Positions 40,792 to 53,555 of a stretch of DNA of 64,000 nt are shown here, piece by piece (the stretch's first letter is position 1; every line of letters begins with the position of its first letter). This stretch comes from Bilabrum cf. latius. Taxonomy: Eukaryota > Bigyra: Bicosoecida > Bigyra > Bicosoecida. The translations under genes and the position numbers were made by a program. The notes beneath the pieces are model-generated. The model had not been told where the DNA came from. It ran no database searches and saw only the letters and a list, made by a program, of their open reading frames with translations. The stretch is taken from contig OZ237763.1 in assembly GCA_965178125.1 (NCBI GenBank), forward strand, positions 62,001 to 126,000, given 5' to 3'.

Positions 40792-43700
40792 TTATGCGCA
40801 GGCTGCTGCTGCGGCAACTTTCAACTTCCGCTTCCTCTGCATCCCCGCTGCCCTCCTGAACCCAACGAGCACCCTACCCCGATCCCCAGGCTCCCTCAGC
40901 CAGAACCTTGCCCCCCTCCACCGACCCATCGCGTGCAGGCAGCGAAGGAACCGTCCGTGGTCCTTTGTGTAGGCGCATCGCACGATGGCCCTCGTCTGCT
41001 CGGCTTCTCCGTGACACCCGACCCCAGCGAAGACCCACTCGGGGAGGGGCTCCTGCTGATTGGATGCTGCCTTCGTGACCGAAGCGACGCGGCGGGCAGG
41101 AGTGGCCACGTTGCCACGGGCAAGCCTACTTTTGGAACTGGGGCTTGGGGCTACCTTTGGCACCGGTTTATCTTTGGAACTGGGCCTGGGAGCTGCCTTT
41201 GTCGCCGAACCAGGCCACAAGGACGCCTTCTGGGCAGGTCTAGGTCTGGCGGCCCCCATCTTGATGAGACCCCCGGGTTTGTGACCGCCAGAGAGCACTT
41301 CATTCGAGTCCGAATCGAATATGATGTCACATGCAACGTCGCTGTCACTGCGACTGTCTGACTCCGGCCCACGGGCCTTATGGGCCCCCTGTGTTGCGGG
41401 CTTGGGAGGTTTGGGCGTCTTCTTAGTCAGCTTGCTCGCCAATGCCTTGCCAGCTGCCTTCTTCGTGCTTGTGGAGGTCTTTTTCGCCCAAGGGCTCGGT
41501 TCCTTCTCGTCCTCTGAATTCGAGCTGGATTCTGATTCCGATTCCGTCTCGCTCCCTGTGTCGCTACCGAGATCTAAACCCGGCTCTGTCGCAGCAGATT
41601 GCTTGATACCGAGATCTAAACCCAACTCTGTCGCAGCAGATTGCTTGATACCGGCCGCGGCACCGCGCATCGCTGCGGCAGCAGTGGCAGATCTAGTAGC
41701 CGAGGAGCCTGCCGCTGCAAGTGCCCCAGTGGTGGGCTAGGCTATCAGTGCTTCCGATGCCAACGAGCCCAGTGCACCCTCACCTACCTTCAAGTGCGGA
41801 AGCATGGCTCCTTTTGCCTGCAGCTTGGTCAGTGACTCAGGTGCTCCCGGGAGGTCAGAGCCGTAGAACTCACACATGAACTGCGTCAGGGTAGAGCTCT
41901 AAGGTTGACCCCGGTCTCGTGCGAGGAAAGCGAAGTACAGGCTATTTGAGTGCCGGTCGGCCGTTCCGAACCGGATGAAATCACCAGGCGCAGTGGCATC
42001 TTTGATCGAGTCAAGGTCCATCCGCACGCCCTCCAGATCGATGCCAGACCCCGCCAGCCCGCGATCCACAGCCCTTTGCAAAGAGAGAAGCAGCTGTGGG
42101 GCCGAGATCCGAGGAGGGGATTCCTCTGGCTCCGAGTCGGCACCCGGCTCTGCGGTGGCAGCTCCAAGCTGCTGCGCGCCGTACGAGCTGCCTGGATTGC
42201 TCCTGTCGGCTGTCTTTCGCTGGATGCTGCTTCCCATCCACTTGTCCTTTTCCCCTCCAGGGGACAGGATGCCCCACTTGCCTGGCATCGCCCCCAAACC
42301 TGCCGTGGAGCTAGTCGAAGCATCTACAAACGGACCATGCATCCTGATGATAGCCTAATCGGCGGACATGCATCCATTCCGCGTCGTCTGCGCCGCTTCT
42401 TCACCCCTCAGTAAATCGCGGCACTCTGCCCTAGGCACCTATAAGCCGGCCCCTCTGGTATAATTCATGCATGGAGCAGCTGATGGCCTGGCGACATCTG
42501 CATGTTGTATACCAGAGGGGGCGGCTGGATGGTTGTTACCAGCCCCTTCCCCAACTCCTTCCCCTGATGGTTGCGCTCGCAGCCCAAGCATCTCGCACAT
42601 GGCAGCAACAGGCGGATCTACTCCCCGCCTGCCTCGTGCAGCCGCCTCCGCCACAAGCAGCCGGTGCTGGTTGATCGTGGCTCTTGGCAGGCACACCTTG
42701 TCGAAGCTGCCCCGGAGCCTTGCCCCCTGCATCAGCAGCAGCAGCACTTTGTCAAGAGCACCCTCAGGATCCACCTCATAGCTCTCTGCCGCTGCCAGGA
42801 TCGGGCGGCCATAGAAAAAGGTCATTGGGTCATAGGCTTGGTCCGCCCGCGCACCTGCCGCCAGCAGCCCAGCCACCGCCTCCAGACCCCTCACCCTGCA
42901 TGCCTCGGACAGGGCAGACTGCGCGGCAGAACGCATGTATGCCGAGTCCCGGCACGTCATCAGCGCGACATACAGTGTGTCCGTGGTGCCGATCTTGCCG
43001 AGATTCCTGAGGAGCCTGTCCACCCGTGGATTGATTCGAGCGAAGTTCACCACCACGGCCAGCTGCTTCGGGTCACCACCTCCACACTTTACGAGCCTGC
43101 TTGCCACGTCCTCGATGGGCTCCTTCTCTGTACCATCCTGCCTGCTGGCACCACTCCCAGCTCCCATAAGGACAGGCAGCCCCCTGGTCCTTGCAGCGCG
43201 AGCAGCCGCCCAGCGCCGCTGCCAATCCGGGGGGCAATCAGCGTCCGTGTCCCAGTTGCTGGGCAGACTAGTGGCGAGCTGCAGCACCGTGCCAGAGCAA
43301 AGAGGGGTGTAGTCCGCGATACGCCTAGCCGTTATCAACCTCCTAAGACTGCCATCGTAGTGGTCATCTTTCCAATGCATGGCCAGCGCACGGCCCACGC
43401 AATGTATTGCGTGGTGGCTGTGCAGCATCGTGCCAGCTGTCAAGGAGGGTTGCACGGCCCGTGACGCCCCCGTGTCATCGTCACACCTTTCTGATGGACA
43501 TGCGTCGCTATGGTGAGGCAGCGCGGTCAAATCTGCGACAGACAGATCCCCGCAATCGGCCTTGGTCATCTCTCCAGGGGTCAGGCGACGCTCCCCGGAC
43601 CCTAGGGACCCGCCTTGCGATCCGCCACCATGCCGTGTGGCAGCCAGGGACAGGTGCGCCAGCAGTGCTCCAGCGCCTCGCTCCACAGCCCCCGCCACAC

Positions 43701-44413
43701 GTCGAGTGCCCAGCTGCATCCATCCAGGAACAGCGAGGCCCTCCAGCTCTCTATCAAGGTCTTGTAGGCTTGCAATGCATGATGCCAGTCGCGCTGCGGA
43801 TGCACCCACTGCAGCCAGACCGAACAACCCACCGGTGTTGCCTTTGCTTCCCACAGCAGAGCTGGGCGTGTTTCGCGGCTGCCCTTTGCATTCAGCGGCT
43901 AGACCATGCACTGCCGTTGCAATTGCGTCTACGATGCGACGCATAATGTCTGCCTCTCCTGACCCATCGCCTCCTGCCCCGGACGATGCCCTGGACGATG
44001 CCCTGGACGATGCCCTGGACGATGCGGCGGTGCCCGGTGTAGCCTACTGCTCGATTTCTCCAGCACGATAAAGCTCCTTCCGCAGCGACGCTGCGCCGGC
44101 ATCTACAGCCAGCAACAAGCCCTAGGGCGATACGTCCGAGTATTTGCTTGCTGGGCTGCCTGCGTGCGCTGTTGCAGGGGGTGCACCACTCCTAGCATGC
44201 CGCGCATTTCTACGCGCCGCAGCCTCTGCAGCGCGGTACTACTTCCTCAAAGCAGAGAGCGTGAGCACTCCACCCATGGATTGGTCCGATTGCAAAGCCG
44301 TGGTGAGGCCGGGCATCATAATGGTAGCATCGGCCACGGGCTAGGGACGAGATTGGCCGCTGTGCAGCTGGCAGTAGTCGGTGGAGCTGTTCTTCGCACG
44401 GTGCTGCTGCCGC

Positions 44414-44448
<35 letters not shown>

Positions 44449-46744
44449 AGATCTTCTTTTGCCACTGCCTGTGCCCTTTTTCCTGTACTTGCCACCGCGC
44501 GCCATGCTCACCTTGGAGGCAAGACTACGCTCCCTATTTCGCTCCTATTTGAGAAGCTGTCTGGAGTACCGCATTAGAAGGGCTGCAGATTCTTCCAACT
44601 TCTGTATCTACAAAGACTTTGCCTCCCCTGGGTCGTCGTTCGTTCCCTCCTGCTCCTGGGCATCATTATCAATACTGTCGATCGCATCGATGTCGACGGG
44701 CCGGCGGTACACGACCTCCACCTGGAGCTGTAGCAGTGAACCCTTGACCAGCTGATCACTGATCTTCTGCACGCTACTGGCCAAGTCAGTCACGTACCCC
44801 TGGACATTTACAGTCTTTGCCCTCCCCATGTCTCTATGTGGTGTCAATTTCAACCGATACATGGCCTTGCCTCCCCCCTCAAACTCGACGTCCTCGATGG
44901 GGACCACTGGGTCTCCTCGTACTGGCCCTCGGGCTGGTGACCCTGACGCCGATGCACCTGCAGCTGTGGCGTGGGCGGCCGACTCATGAACCATCTCCAT
45001 GTCCACGCTCATCGCCCTGTCACCAACGATGGCTCCGAGTGATGCGTCCACCCTGGCGGCCAGCTGCTGCACATGGGCTCGGTTGGCCAGCACCGTTGGA
45101 TTGTCCAGCTGATCGGGCAAGACTGCTCTCTGCACAGCCGCGTCCCGCTGCTTCAACGCACAGCGGTGATACTCTCCTTCGCTTAGTGTTTCCCCACCGC
45201 TGCCGCCACGATCTCTACCACTCACCCCCCGCACCCATTTCTCGACATCCGCGTCCTCCCTTTCTGCAGCAGCAAGTATGGCAAGAGAGGCGAACAGCCG
45301 AGTGTCCTCCTTGTGCAATGCTGTTGACCCGACGGCCCGTGCCACGTAGTGCAGGGGCGTGGCCCCCTTGGAATTGCCTCCATCGGCTGGGAGCCTCGCC
45401 TTGCTGCCTCACCATGTCATCCTGAACGTCCTCGCCCAGCAGGCCAGCCCCCATCTCCCGTGCGGCTGCATCTGCGAGCAGCATGAATCGAGTGAACCTC
45501 GCGCGGATTGACCGGCTGCCCCCTGCCAGACTGGTGGCATCAGCAGTCGCGATGGATTTGTCAGCACCAGCGCCCATGGATGCGATGCTGGTCGCACTTC
45601 GCTCCTCTATGTCCATCGGCTGGGAGACAGACCTTGGTAGGCCATCCGCCTCAGCTGCACCCCCATCCAGCGAATCTAACAGTTCTTGTGTGATCAATGT
45701 AGGCACCTTTGCCGTACCCTCGCCCCTGGTTTTGTCAGCGCCAGCGCCAGCCCTCATAGCATCAGTGCGTCTCTTCCAGTCTCTAGCTTTCCTAGCCGGC
45801 TCCTTGCGAGTCGTGTCGAAGGGATCTGATTTCCCTGGAGCCTTGGTGCCGCCCTTGCTGCTGCTGCCGTTGCTAAACCCCCCTTCGCCATCAATACCAT
45901 CATCAACATCACCAGCATCGTATTCATGCTAGTGGTCCTCGATACCAGCCATGGGGCCGCCATCCACCCTAGGGCTCCAAAGCTGAAGCTCCTACAGCTC
46001 CACCCCCGTTGTTGGCTCATTCCTAAGCAAACTAGCGCCCCGTGATACCAACGCGCGGGCAGTTTCAATGTGTCTCTGCCACACCGCCAGCTGCAAAGGG
46101 GTGTAGTTCCCAGGCGGCTAAGAGGGGAGGCGGGCATCGGGATCGAAGTACAGCCCACTGTCTAGAAGCAAGGCACATGCCCCCGCTCGCCCGTGGAAAG
46201 CGCAGAAATGCAGCAGCGTGCCATATTGTGGCGGATATGGGATGTGTGCGCCCCATCGTAACTGCCAAGGCAGCCTTGCTCGCTGAATTGGGGGCAAATC
46301 GTAGACTGCGGCAGCCGGAGAAACAGCATGACCAGCGCCGAGAACGACGGCGAGCATCGCGCGCTTGTCGTCTGGCATGCTTTCAAGGACATCTGCGATT
46401 GACCTCATTGGCAGGTGTAGCGGAATTGTGTTGTTTCGCTCAACAGTGTGACCACCGTCACTGTCGGTTAGCAGCTCAAAGCTGTGAGCTCGATCTTTGG
46501 CAACCATGCAAGCAATGCGTACATACAATCCACACAAATGCTCAAATGCTGAACCGCTCTATTTAGATTCAACACAAATGTTCTTCATGGCAACCAAAGC
46601 TGCAGACTTTGGATCCTTTCCTTCGGCCTACAATTCCGTGACTAGGAACGGCTGCCACTCAACCGGGATTGGGCCGACCTCATCCAACGCACTACCAACT
46701 AAAGCATGTAAACGGGCCTAATACGCATCAGATTGGTTCGACAT
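40792..46744 (-). CDS. Giant ankyrin-like protein B (ANK-B), tandem copy with a frame break
   Basis: Duplicate of ANK-A from ATG 46744 (MSNQSDAY-TAG-ARLHALVG) to TAA 40792-40794. Sixteen in-frame TAGs: 46718, 46628, 46559, 46118, 45992, 45929 in the first part, and 44608, 44545, 44341, 44239, 44122, 44044, 42439, 42355, 41899, 41737 in the second. Near 45370-45385 about 365 bp present in ANK-A are missing and the frame shifts; the downstream frame then stays open for about 1500 codons. A tiny intron starting at GTGAGG could restore the frame, but no CGCAG acceptor fits, so the gene may be recently broken. Copy-specific: a (CAG)10 Gln tract at about 44420-44450 and a Ser/Glu then Lys/Pro-rich insert near 41640-41380. 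Both copies share the C-terminal [12 protein letters not shown] module. Function unknown. Confidence 0.65.
44418..44450. repeat. CAG/CTG trinucleotide run (about 10 units), poly-Gln in ANK-B
   Basis: Plus strand CTG repeats; coding-strand CAG gives a Gln tract in ANK-B. ANK-A has no counterpart. Confidence 0.85.
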
Positions 46745-47297
46745 TATGCAATGAGTGACAAATTTGGCTCTGAAATGTTGACAATCCGAGGATTCGGAAC
46801 TTCGGATCGGCAGGCGCCGCGCCGCGGCCCGGCCGTTCAGCGGAACCACTGGCACCCACCGCGGCACGACCTGGCGCTCAATGAGCAGCACAGCGCCAGT
46901 ATCCGTTGCGTAATCTGCGCTTAGTGTAATGCACGTTGACCGATAATCGGTGCTGTACGAGTGCCATGCTGGCTCAAGCCACACGGTTGTACGAACAAGG
47001 AAGGACAGACCCAGCAGGTGTTCCTCTCACGAGACTTGACGGAAATTACGGTCGCCCAGCCCTGCTGCATGCGGGCAGTCGTTGGGTGTGGTACTGCAGC
47101 GTGGGGTTGTCTACAGGCAGCTGCTGGTTCGATTCCGGTTTACCCCCAAGCGCACATCGACGTGCCCATGTTGATCTGGGGTCAGGAATCCGAATCCCCC
47201 AGGGATACGCCTGGGGTATTGTATCTAGCATGCTTGGTGGATATGCTGTGTCAAATGCTTGGTTAGCACCTCAAGAGATAGCAGTACGATTTTATCA
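46745..47297. other. Intergenic region upstream of ANK-B
   Basis: About 550 bp between the ANK-B start and the end of the unknown membrane-protein gene, both on the minus strand. Nothing recognised. Confidence 0.5.
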
Positions 47298-50200
47298 TCA
47301 AGCAGTTGATGCCGTTCGTGCAGTGCAGACGTACCGACAACTCGAGCACAGCGACACCACCACACACACAAGCGCCATTGGGAATGCCACCGCCAGCACC
47401 TGCACACGCTGCGCACCAACAAGTGACGCATCCAGCCCAAACACCGCGACGTCCTCGGCCTCCTGCAGGGCCGATCTCACCAGCAGCCCGGACCCGCGAC
47501 CTGCAATCAGACGAGCCGCCGCCAGCGAGCATTGCTCCCACCCACACACGCCCAGCACGCACGCAATCGCCCACCCGCACACGCACATCACGCCAACATC
47601 CTCCAGCAGCCGCAGCCACCACCCATGCATGCGCACCACACCCAGCCGCGCGTGCATTCGGGCCACCGCTGCTGACTAGGCCCCCATCACAGAGCTGGTC
47701 GGCGATCCGCTGGAGCCTGACGACTAGGACGCCTGCCCGTCCGCTCCCATCAGCAGCGGCTTGCCCAGTGCAGTGGTTGCTTGCACCGTATCATCTCTCA
47801 TCGCGAGCCAGGCAGCCGCGCCCTGCGCCTCCCAGGCCAGGGTTGAGAGCCCACGCAGCACGGCACACAGGGTGGGTCTGCGCGCCAGCAGCCGCAGCAA
47901 GTCGCGGTTGGTTGCGACAGTTGCGCTGCCGCTAGCGGACGACGTTCTGGTTGACCTGATGGAAGTGGAGCCCGGCTGTGCCATAAACGAGCCTACAGGT
48001 GGAATCGTGCCATGGCTGGTTTCACCTGCGCCCTCGATGGCTGGAGCCGCAGGCATGAAGGTCCCCGACCCCGCCCTGCCCCGCGGTGCGACGGGCGGCC
48101 GAGAGCTCAAAGATTTTCGGGCTCCTGGTCTGCCCATCCACCTAAGGCTGGGCTGATCCTAGGGCTATTGGTCGTTGCCATGATTTGCACCGGTAGGTTG
48201 ACTTGGCCGCCTGATTCCAGTGCGCTGCGGAAGCCGCGACTGCAGTTGCGCACCCGACGGCTCACCGTGCGCACCCTGCTCGGAGTGTATGAAGACGGGC
48301 TTCGCTGAGTTCCTCGGGGGTGTTTTGCTGCCTCCTACCATGGAATCGCCCGTGTGTGGACCACGCGAGTCCATGCTGGAACCATCGCCCGAGGCTGTAC
48401 CCCTTCGAACTGTTCCCCGCTGTGTCCATGACTAGCCTCGAATGGGAGACGACGTCCTCACAGCCGGGCTGCCTTGGCTGGTGTGCCTCGACTCGTGCGA
48501 GCCAGCGCCCGCTGGTGGACCCAGGGGCGGACCCAGCTCCATTGAGTGAGGTGTATGCTGTGCGAAGGGGTCCTCAGCGCGTTGGACTGCCAGTGGTGGC
48601 CCACGGCCTTGCACGTCAAAGCCAGGGGTCTCGTAGGCAGCACCGTGTCGAGCATGCAGGGCAGTAGACCCCTCACCGATGTCCGTCGGACTGACGTCAC
48701 CGCTCGACTCGGAGTCATCCATACTGGCCGCAATGTCCTCGATTCCGTCGAAGTGGTCGAGGCCCAGGCCCGCGCTGGGAGACAGGCGGACGTCCTGGCT
48801 GTCAGCAAGCGCGGGTGTGCGGGCCTCTAGCCGCACAGGAACAACACGCGCGCTCTTGGTTGCTGCACCGTCGTCGTTCCGCCCCCGAGTACCACTTTGG
48901 CTGCTTGCGGAATCGGCGTCGCGTGTAGGAGATGCGGCTGCGTCCAAGACCATTCGAGCGACCTCATCCACGGGAGCTGCCGAGCCGGTGTGCTGCGCTT
49001 GCAACTCTTTAGCACCATGGCCTTCATCGCCGGGTTGAAGGCAGGTGTGTAGATCAGTTGCGCTGCTCGCCGCCGCATGGTCATTGATCGTGCCTCCTAT
49101 ATCACCCGTCGATCGCAACCTCGAGCGCGTGGTGCTACCCATCTCTTTGCCTCTGATTTGACCTCCACCATCCCGGTCCCCGGTAGACCCATCAGGGAAC
49201 AGATTTTCCACCCTGGCAGCGGGGTCTCTTAGATGCAGCTCCCACGCATCGCTGTCACCAAAGAGGTTCGGTGCATCAATGTGGTCCTGCGTCTCGCTTC
49301 CCAGGATGTTCTGCCCGTACGATACCACTTCCAGTCCCAGTGATCGATCGCTCTTTACCCCGCTTGCATCGTGCGGTGAAACAGAGGAGGAAGAGCTCTC
49401 GAGCATGTCGCCAGTGGCCCCCCGCTCTCTGCTCTGGACCCGCAGAAGATCGTCAGTTCCTACCCCGGCGTTGCTCGTTGTGTTCAGTAGGTCGTCAGTG
49501 CCGAGCATTGCATCGCTCTAGGAGGTGCCGGTCGCTGATTCTCGGCGCTGCCGCTGGCTCTACATCGGCAGTGATTGCTTCGAATGGCTATATATATGAG
49601 ACCTGCTGTTGTTAGGCACCGGACCGAGCTGTGATCTCGAATTGGTGGATCGCCCTCTTGAACCACTGTCGGCGTGCTACCTTGACCCAGGCCCTGATTC
49701 CGACCAAGGTCCTGACCCATTCGAGGAGGGCACACTGCGGCTCACAACGACAGATCCGGAAATACTGCTGGACCGGCTCCTCGGTGGGTCTACCCCCAGC
49801 TCCCCGCACCCAGTCAGCACCCGAACCACCTCGCAGAATCCACCTGGCACGGCATCCCCGTCAATCTGCTTGGGTGCAAGGATGTCGAACTGACCCGTGA
49901 GCACCATGACCATGCGCAGCAGCACGATCATGGATAGCCAGATACCCATGATAAGGGCGGGCAGCGAGCACTCGGCGCGCACTAGCTCCACCACCAGCAC
50001 CCACATCCACGCCAGACGAAGAAACTGCACAGTCACGCTCAATAGCAGCACCCACGCAGGTGACACGGCACCCCGACTGCTTCCGGTATCATTGCCCGTG
50101 CCGGTGTTGCGAGATTCAAACCCACTACCAGGAGCCAGCTGCATGGTGCCCATCACCTGCAGCACGCGGTCAAGCTCCGGGTCTGCTGCCTCCAGCCACA

Positions 50201-53200
50201 GCCCGTCGTTGGGATGCATGCTGGGCGTGGTGCTGCTACTTCCGCCACCAGACGCGCTCTCTTCGCCGTGCGAATTGCATAAGTCTTTGCAGCAGCTAGC
50301 CATCGTCGGCACGCACAGAGCTACCGCAAAGGCAAGCGTCAGGCACGCCAGCACCAGCTGCGTCACCACGCGCCCACGACCAGCCCACTCGACCCACCCA
50401 TCCACACACACATCGTCGTACCCGCCGCCCATCACATGCAGGCAAGGCAGCACCACGCGCACCGACACGGATCTCTCGTCCACCGCCAGCAGCCACGTAC
50501 CGCCCTCGCTCCCTGGCCGCTCCCCCCGCAGTGTCGCTGTCAGTCGCTGGGCCACAGCACCAGCCGACCTGCCCCGCTGCAGCGCCGCGTGTGTTTCTTC
50601 TTCCTACTCCTGACTGTCCACCAGCACAGGATGCAAGTCCACGCGCACTGACACGCGCATGGGCAGAGATGGAGGCGGCACGCACAGGCTGCTGTTCCAC
50701 ACCCCGTCTTTGGGGTACGGGTCAGCACCTCCCGCCGAGGCCATTGCCTGCACTCTTTCGATCCCGACCCTCCAAGCTCGGTCGTCTTCCGTGTCCCCGG
50801 CCAGGTCCCTCAGGTCATCCAGCAGATCCTGAACCATCCATTGCTGCTGTTTCGGGCCGGGGTTTGGGTAGTCCAGCCCTGGAGACCGGTCTATATCGTT
50901 CCAATCAGCATTGCCTTGAGCCGGCAGCCACACGTTCCGGTCGAACACCAGGTCAAACCGTAGCTGAGCCCGCCCCACCACCTCCCGCTCTGCCCACGCC
51001 GACCCATACCCCTGCACGACCGACCCCCATCCCGGCTTGTTCTCTGGCTGGCAGGACATGTCCGGCGACCTGTCCACCCACCCCGACGGTCCATCATCGT
51101 CGTCATCATCAATTCCAGTACCGGCCGCGTACTTGGGCCACGTGTCAGCGCTCTCCACCGGTGTCTCACTGGCCACCAGATGACTCACTGCAGGCACGCG
51201 GGCCAGCCTGCCTTGCTGCAGCAGCTCTGGAGACTGCTCCAGCCGAGGGTGTCCCAGCCACTCACCGTACCAAACGCGCACTACGCTCGCCACCTGCTGC
51301 CACACCGACCCACGCGCCCCGCCCACGCCCATCTCCAGCCTAGCGTCCACAGCCAGCCGGTTGGACTCCCTGCAAGTGGCCTGGCACACTGCCCTCCCCG
51401 CGAAGTGGCCCATGAGGCTGCTGCGGTGGCAGGCCCAGGCCCCTCCCCGGATGGATGGCAGGGAGCGGGAAGGGGGCCAGGGGTACAGCCGACTGGTGAC
51501 GGCCCCACGGTATAGAGCTGTCGGGCCCATGATGCTGGGCTCGAACGCCTGCAACCCTTTGTCACCAGGCACCTTGAGGGGGACGTCGATGATGGAGTTG
51601 GCTCCCCTGAAGTCCGTGTAGTTGTTCCTGACAGTGTCTGGCACGTCTTCAGGGATGGGATACCTGCCCCTGGCAGCCGGAAAAATAAATGGTTGGGCGC
51701 CGATCCGCGGATCCACAGATTTGTACCATATGCCTGGCTGCTCCCTGCCGCCGAGCTGCAGCCCCCTCGTGTTCTGCGAGGCGGGCATGTCCATGGGCAT
51801 CAGATCCACGTTGTGCTCCCGCAAGTCAGCATCGTAAGCGATCGAGCAGCCCAGTCTGGCCCGAGGAAACACACCCTTGACCGCGTCCGTGCTTGCATAC
51901 TGGTCCAGCAGCTGTCTAAGGCTGGGTCGTGTACCCCACGTGGCTCCACCCACATCAGGGGTGCAGTTGCGATGGTTCACGCACCAGGGGTCGTCCAGCA
52001 GCACCAGCGCACTTGGGCCAATGGTTCGCGCGCCGTCACGGCTGTATGTAAATGTAGAGCAGTCCATGGAACGCCCCGCTCTGCTCCCAGAGGTCGTGCT
52101 GTTGCCCTCACCCAGCACGTCAGTCGGCAGGTCGATGTCAAGAGCGATCACGTGCACCCGATTCACCCTCCAGCTGTAGTCAGGGTAGTCCCCCGCCACA
52201 GTCATGTTCTCAGTGGCAGGCAGCACGGCCACTGTGCCGGGCGGATACACGGTCAGCAGCGACTGGTGCCAGCGCGGGGTCGGTCTCGTGGCATCGATCG
52301 TGGGCCGCACCTGGAGGTTGATCGTTCCTTTGCTGCACACCACTGCTTCAGACCCAGCGTAATTCCCGCCGGAAACGCCCGAATCAGGGAAAAACGAATC
52401 GAGGTTCTGTCCAGCGTATGGCGGGCAGCTTTTGTTGTTGCGTCCGGCGATGTTGCTGCCACACTGAGCATCCCGGGCAGCTGCCTCCCCACCGCCCGCA
52501 CTGATGCTGGCTCTAAGCACTTTCGCCGGTGGTGGTAGCCACCGCTGCTTCGTGGGCCACACGGTGAGCTGCCTACATACGTCGTTGCCCTCTATGGTGG
52601 TGTTCCAGGTCGTGTTGGCGGTGCTGTAGATGGACCGCGGGCATTGCGCCACGCTGACCAGAGCACACACGTCGACCGAAACAAGCCCAAGCCCTGCAAA
52701 ATTCACGCTGAATTCGGTTGTTGGAAGGTCTCGCGTCGCCGCATAGCCCAGTCGGTATCCCGTGCTGGCCACCGTCGGCGTGGTGGCGTACATCTGGGGG
52801 CTCTGGGCGATGAGGTTCGTCTTGAAAAACGGGTTTACGATGGAGAACCACTGCTCCACGCTCCAGGGCTCTGCCGATCGCAGGGGAAGGTTCAAGCCAT
52901 GCATGTACTCGCTGCTGCCTAGGTGTGCGGGCTGCTGCTGGGCCGTGATGAGACTGGGTGTGCCTCCAGCCAAGGCAGGCGAAGCCAGCCTCGGCAGTCT
53001 GGGCTCGGCGATGGGACCGGCCGCTTGCGACTGCTCTCGAGACAGCTTCAGCGTGCTCGGCTGCCCAGGGCCAGTCGGCCAGCAATACCTGAATCCTTTC
53101 GTTCTCCACTCGTCCGATTGAAATAAGCCCTTGTCCCAAGGGCGACGGAAAAGTGTAGCTGCTCGGCCTCGCCCACTCGATTGCAGGTAGGGCGCATCGC

Positions 53201-53555
53201 CCTTGAGAACGCGAGCTTTCTTGCAACAGTCCACACATACACCTAAAGTGAGGGGGTCGTCGACCCTGTACCATGTGTCTGCGAAAGCAATTTGTCGCCG
53301 ACCTTGGAAATGCACAAGAGAGTATCGGCTCGGCGGACTCTCCACGACATCTCATCGGCCACTAGAGCTCTCACCATTGTACATGAAACTAAGAGAGTCT
53401 TCATGTCCAGCGTGATATGTATTTGAGCCCATCGGAAGCGCAACCGAGGGTAGCCTTGTTTGCATCTGGTTCGTAATCGAACAGTCAGATGCTCCAGCAC
53501 CGCACCAAACGAACAGGCATGCTGAAACAACAGCCACGCGGCCAAGCCAGAGCAT
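47298..53555 (-). CDS. Unknown very large secreted/membrane glycoprotein
   Basis: Exons 53375-53555 and 47298-53278 (2053 aa), donor GTGAGA, acceptor TTTCGCAG, stop TGA. The N-terminus MLWLGRVAVVSACLFVWCGAGA is a clear signal peptide. A roughly 1000-residue lumenal/extracellular part follows with many Cys and N-x-S/T sequons (NTTWNTT, NHRNCT, NNYT, NSSL). Then hydrophobic spans near 50370-50310 (QLVLACLTLAFAVALCV), 50060-49980 and 49970-49910, a long hydrophilic Ser/Asp-rich region, and at least two further spans near the C-terminus (47620-47320). In-frame TAGs at 50604, 49677, 49560, 49518, 48432, 48165, 48159, 47724 and 47676 are the only interruptions. No family recognised; a surface receptor or channel subunit is possible but not shown. 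Confidence 0.7.

Noticed and set aside
53351-53374. A 24-nt intron at the start of the large glycoprotein gene
   Set aside because: Phase fits, but a 96-nt intron using the same donor and a strong TTTCGCAG acceptor (53279-53374) fits phase as well and matches the other introns.
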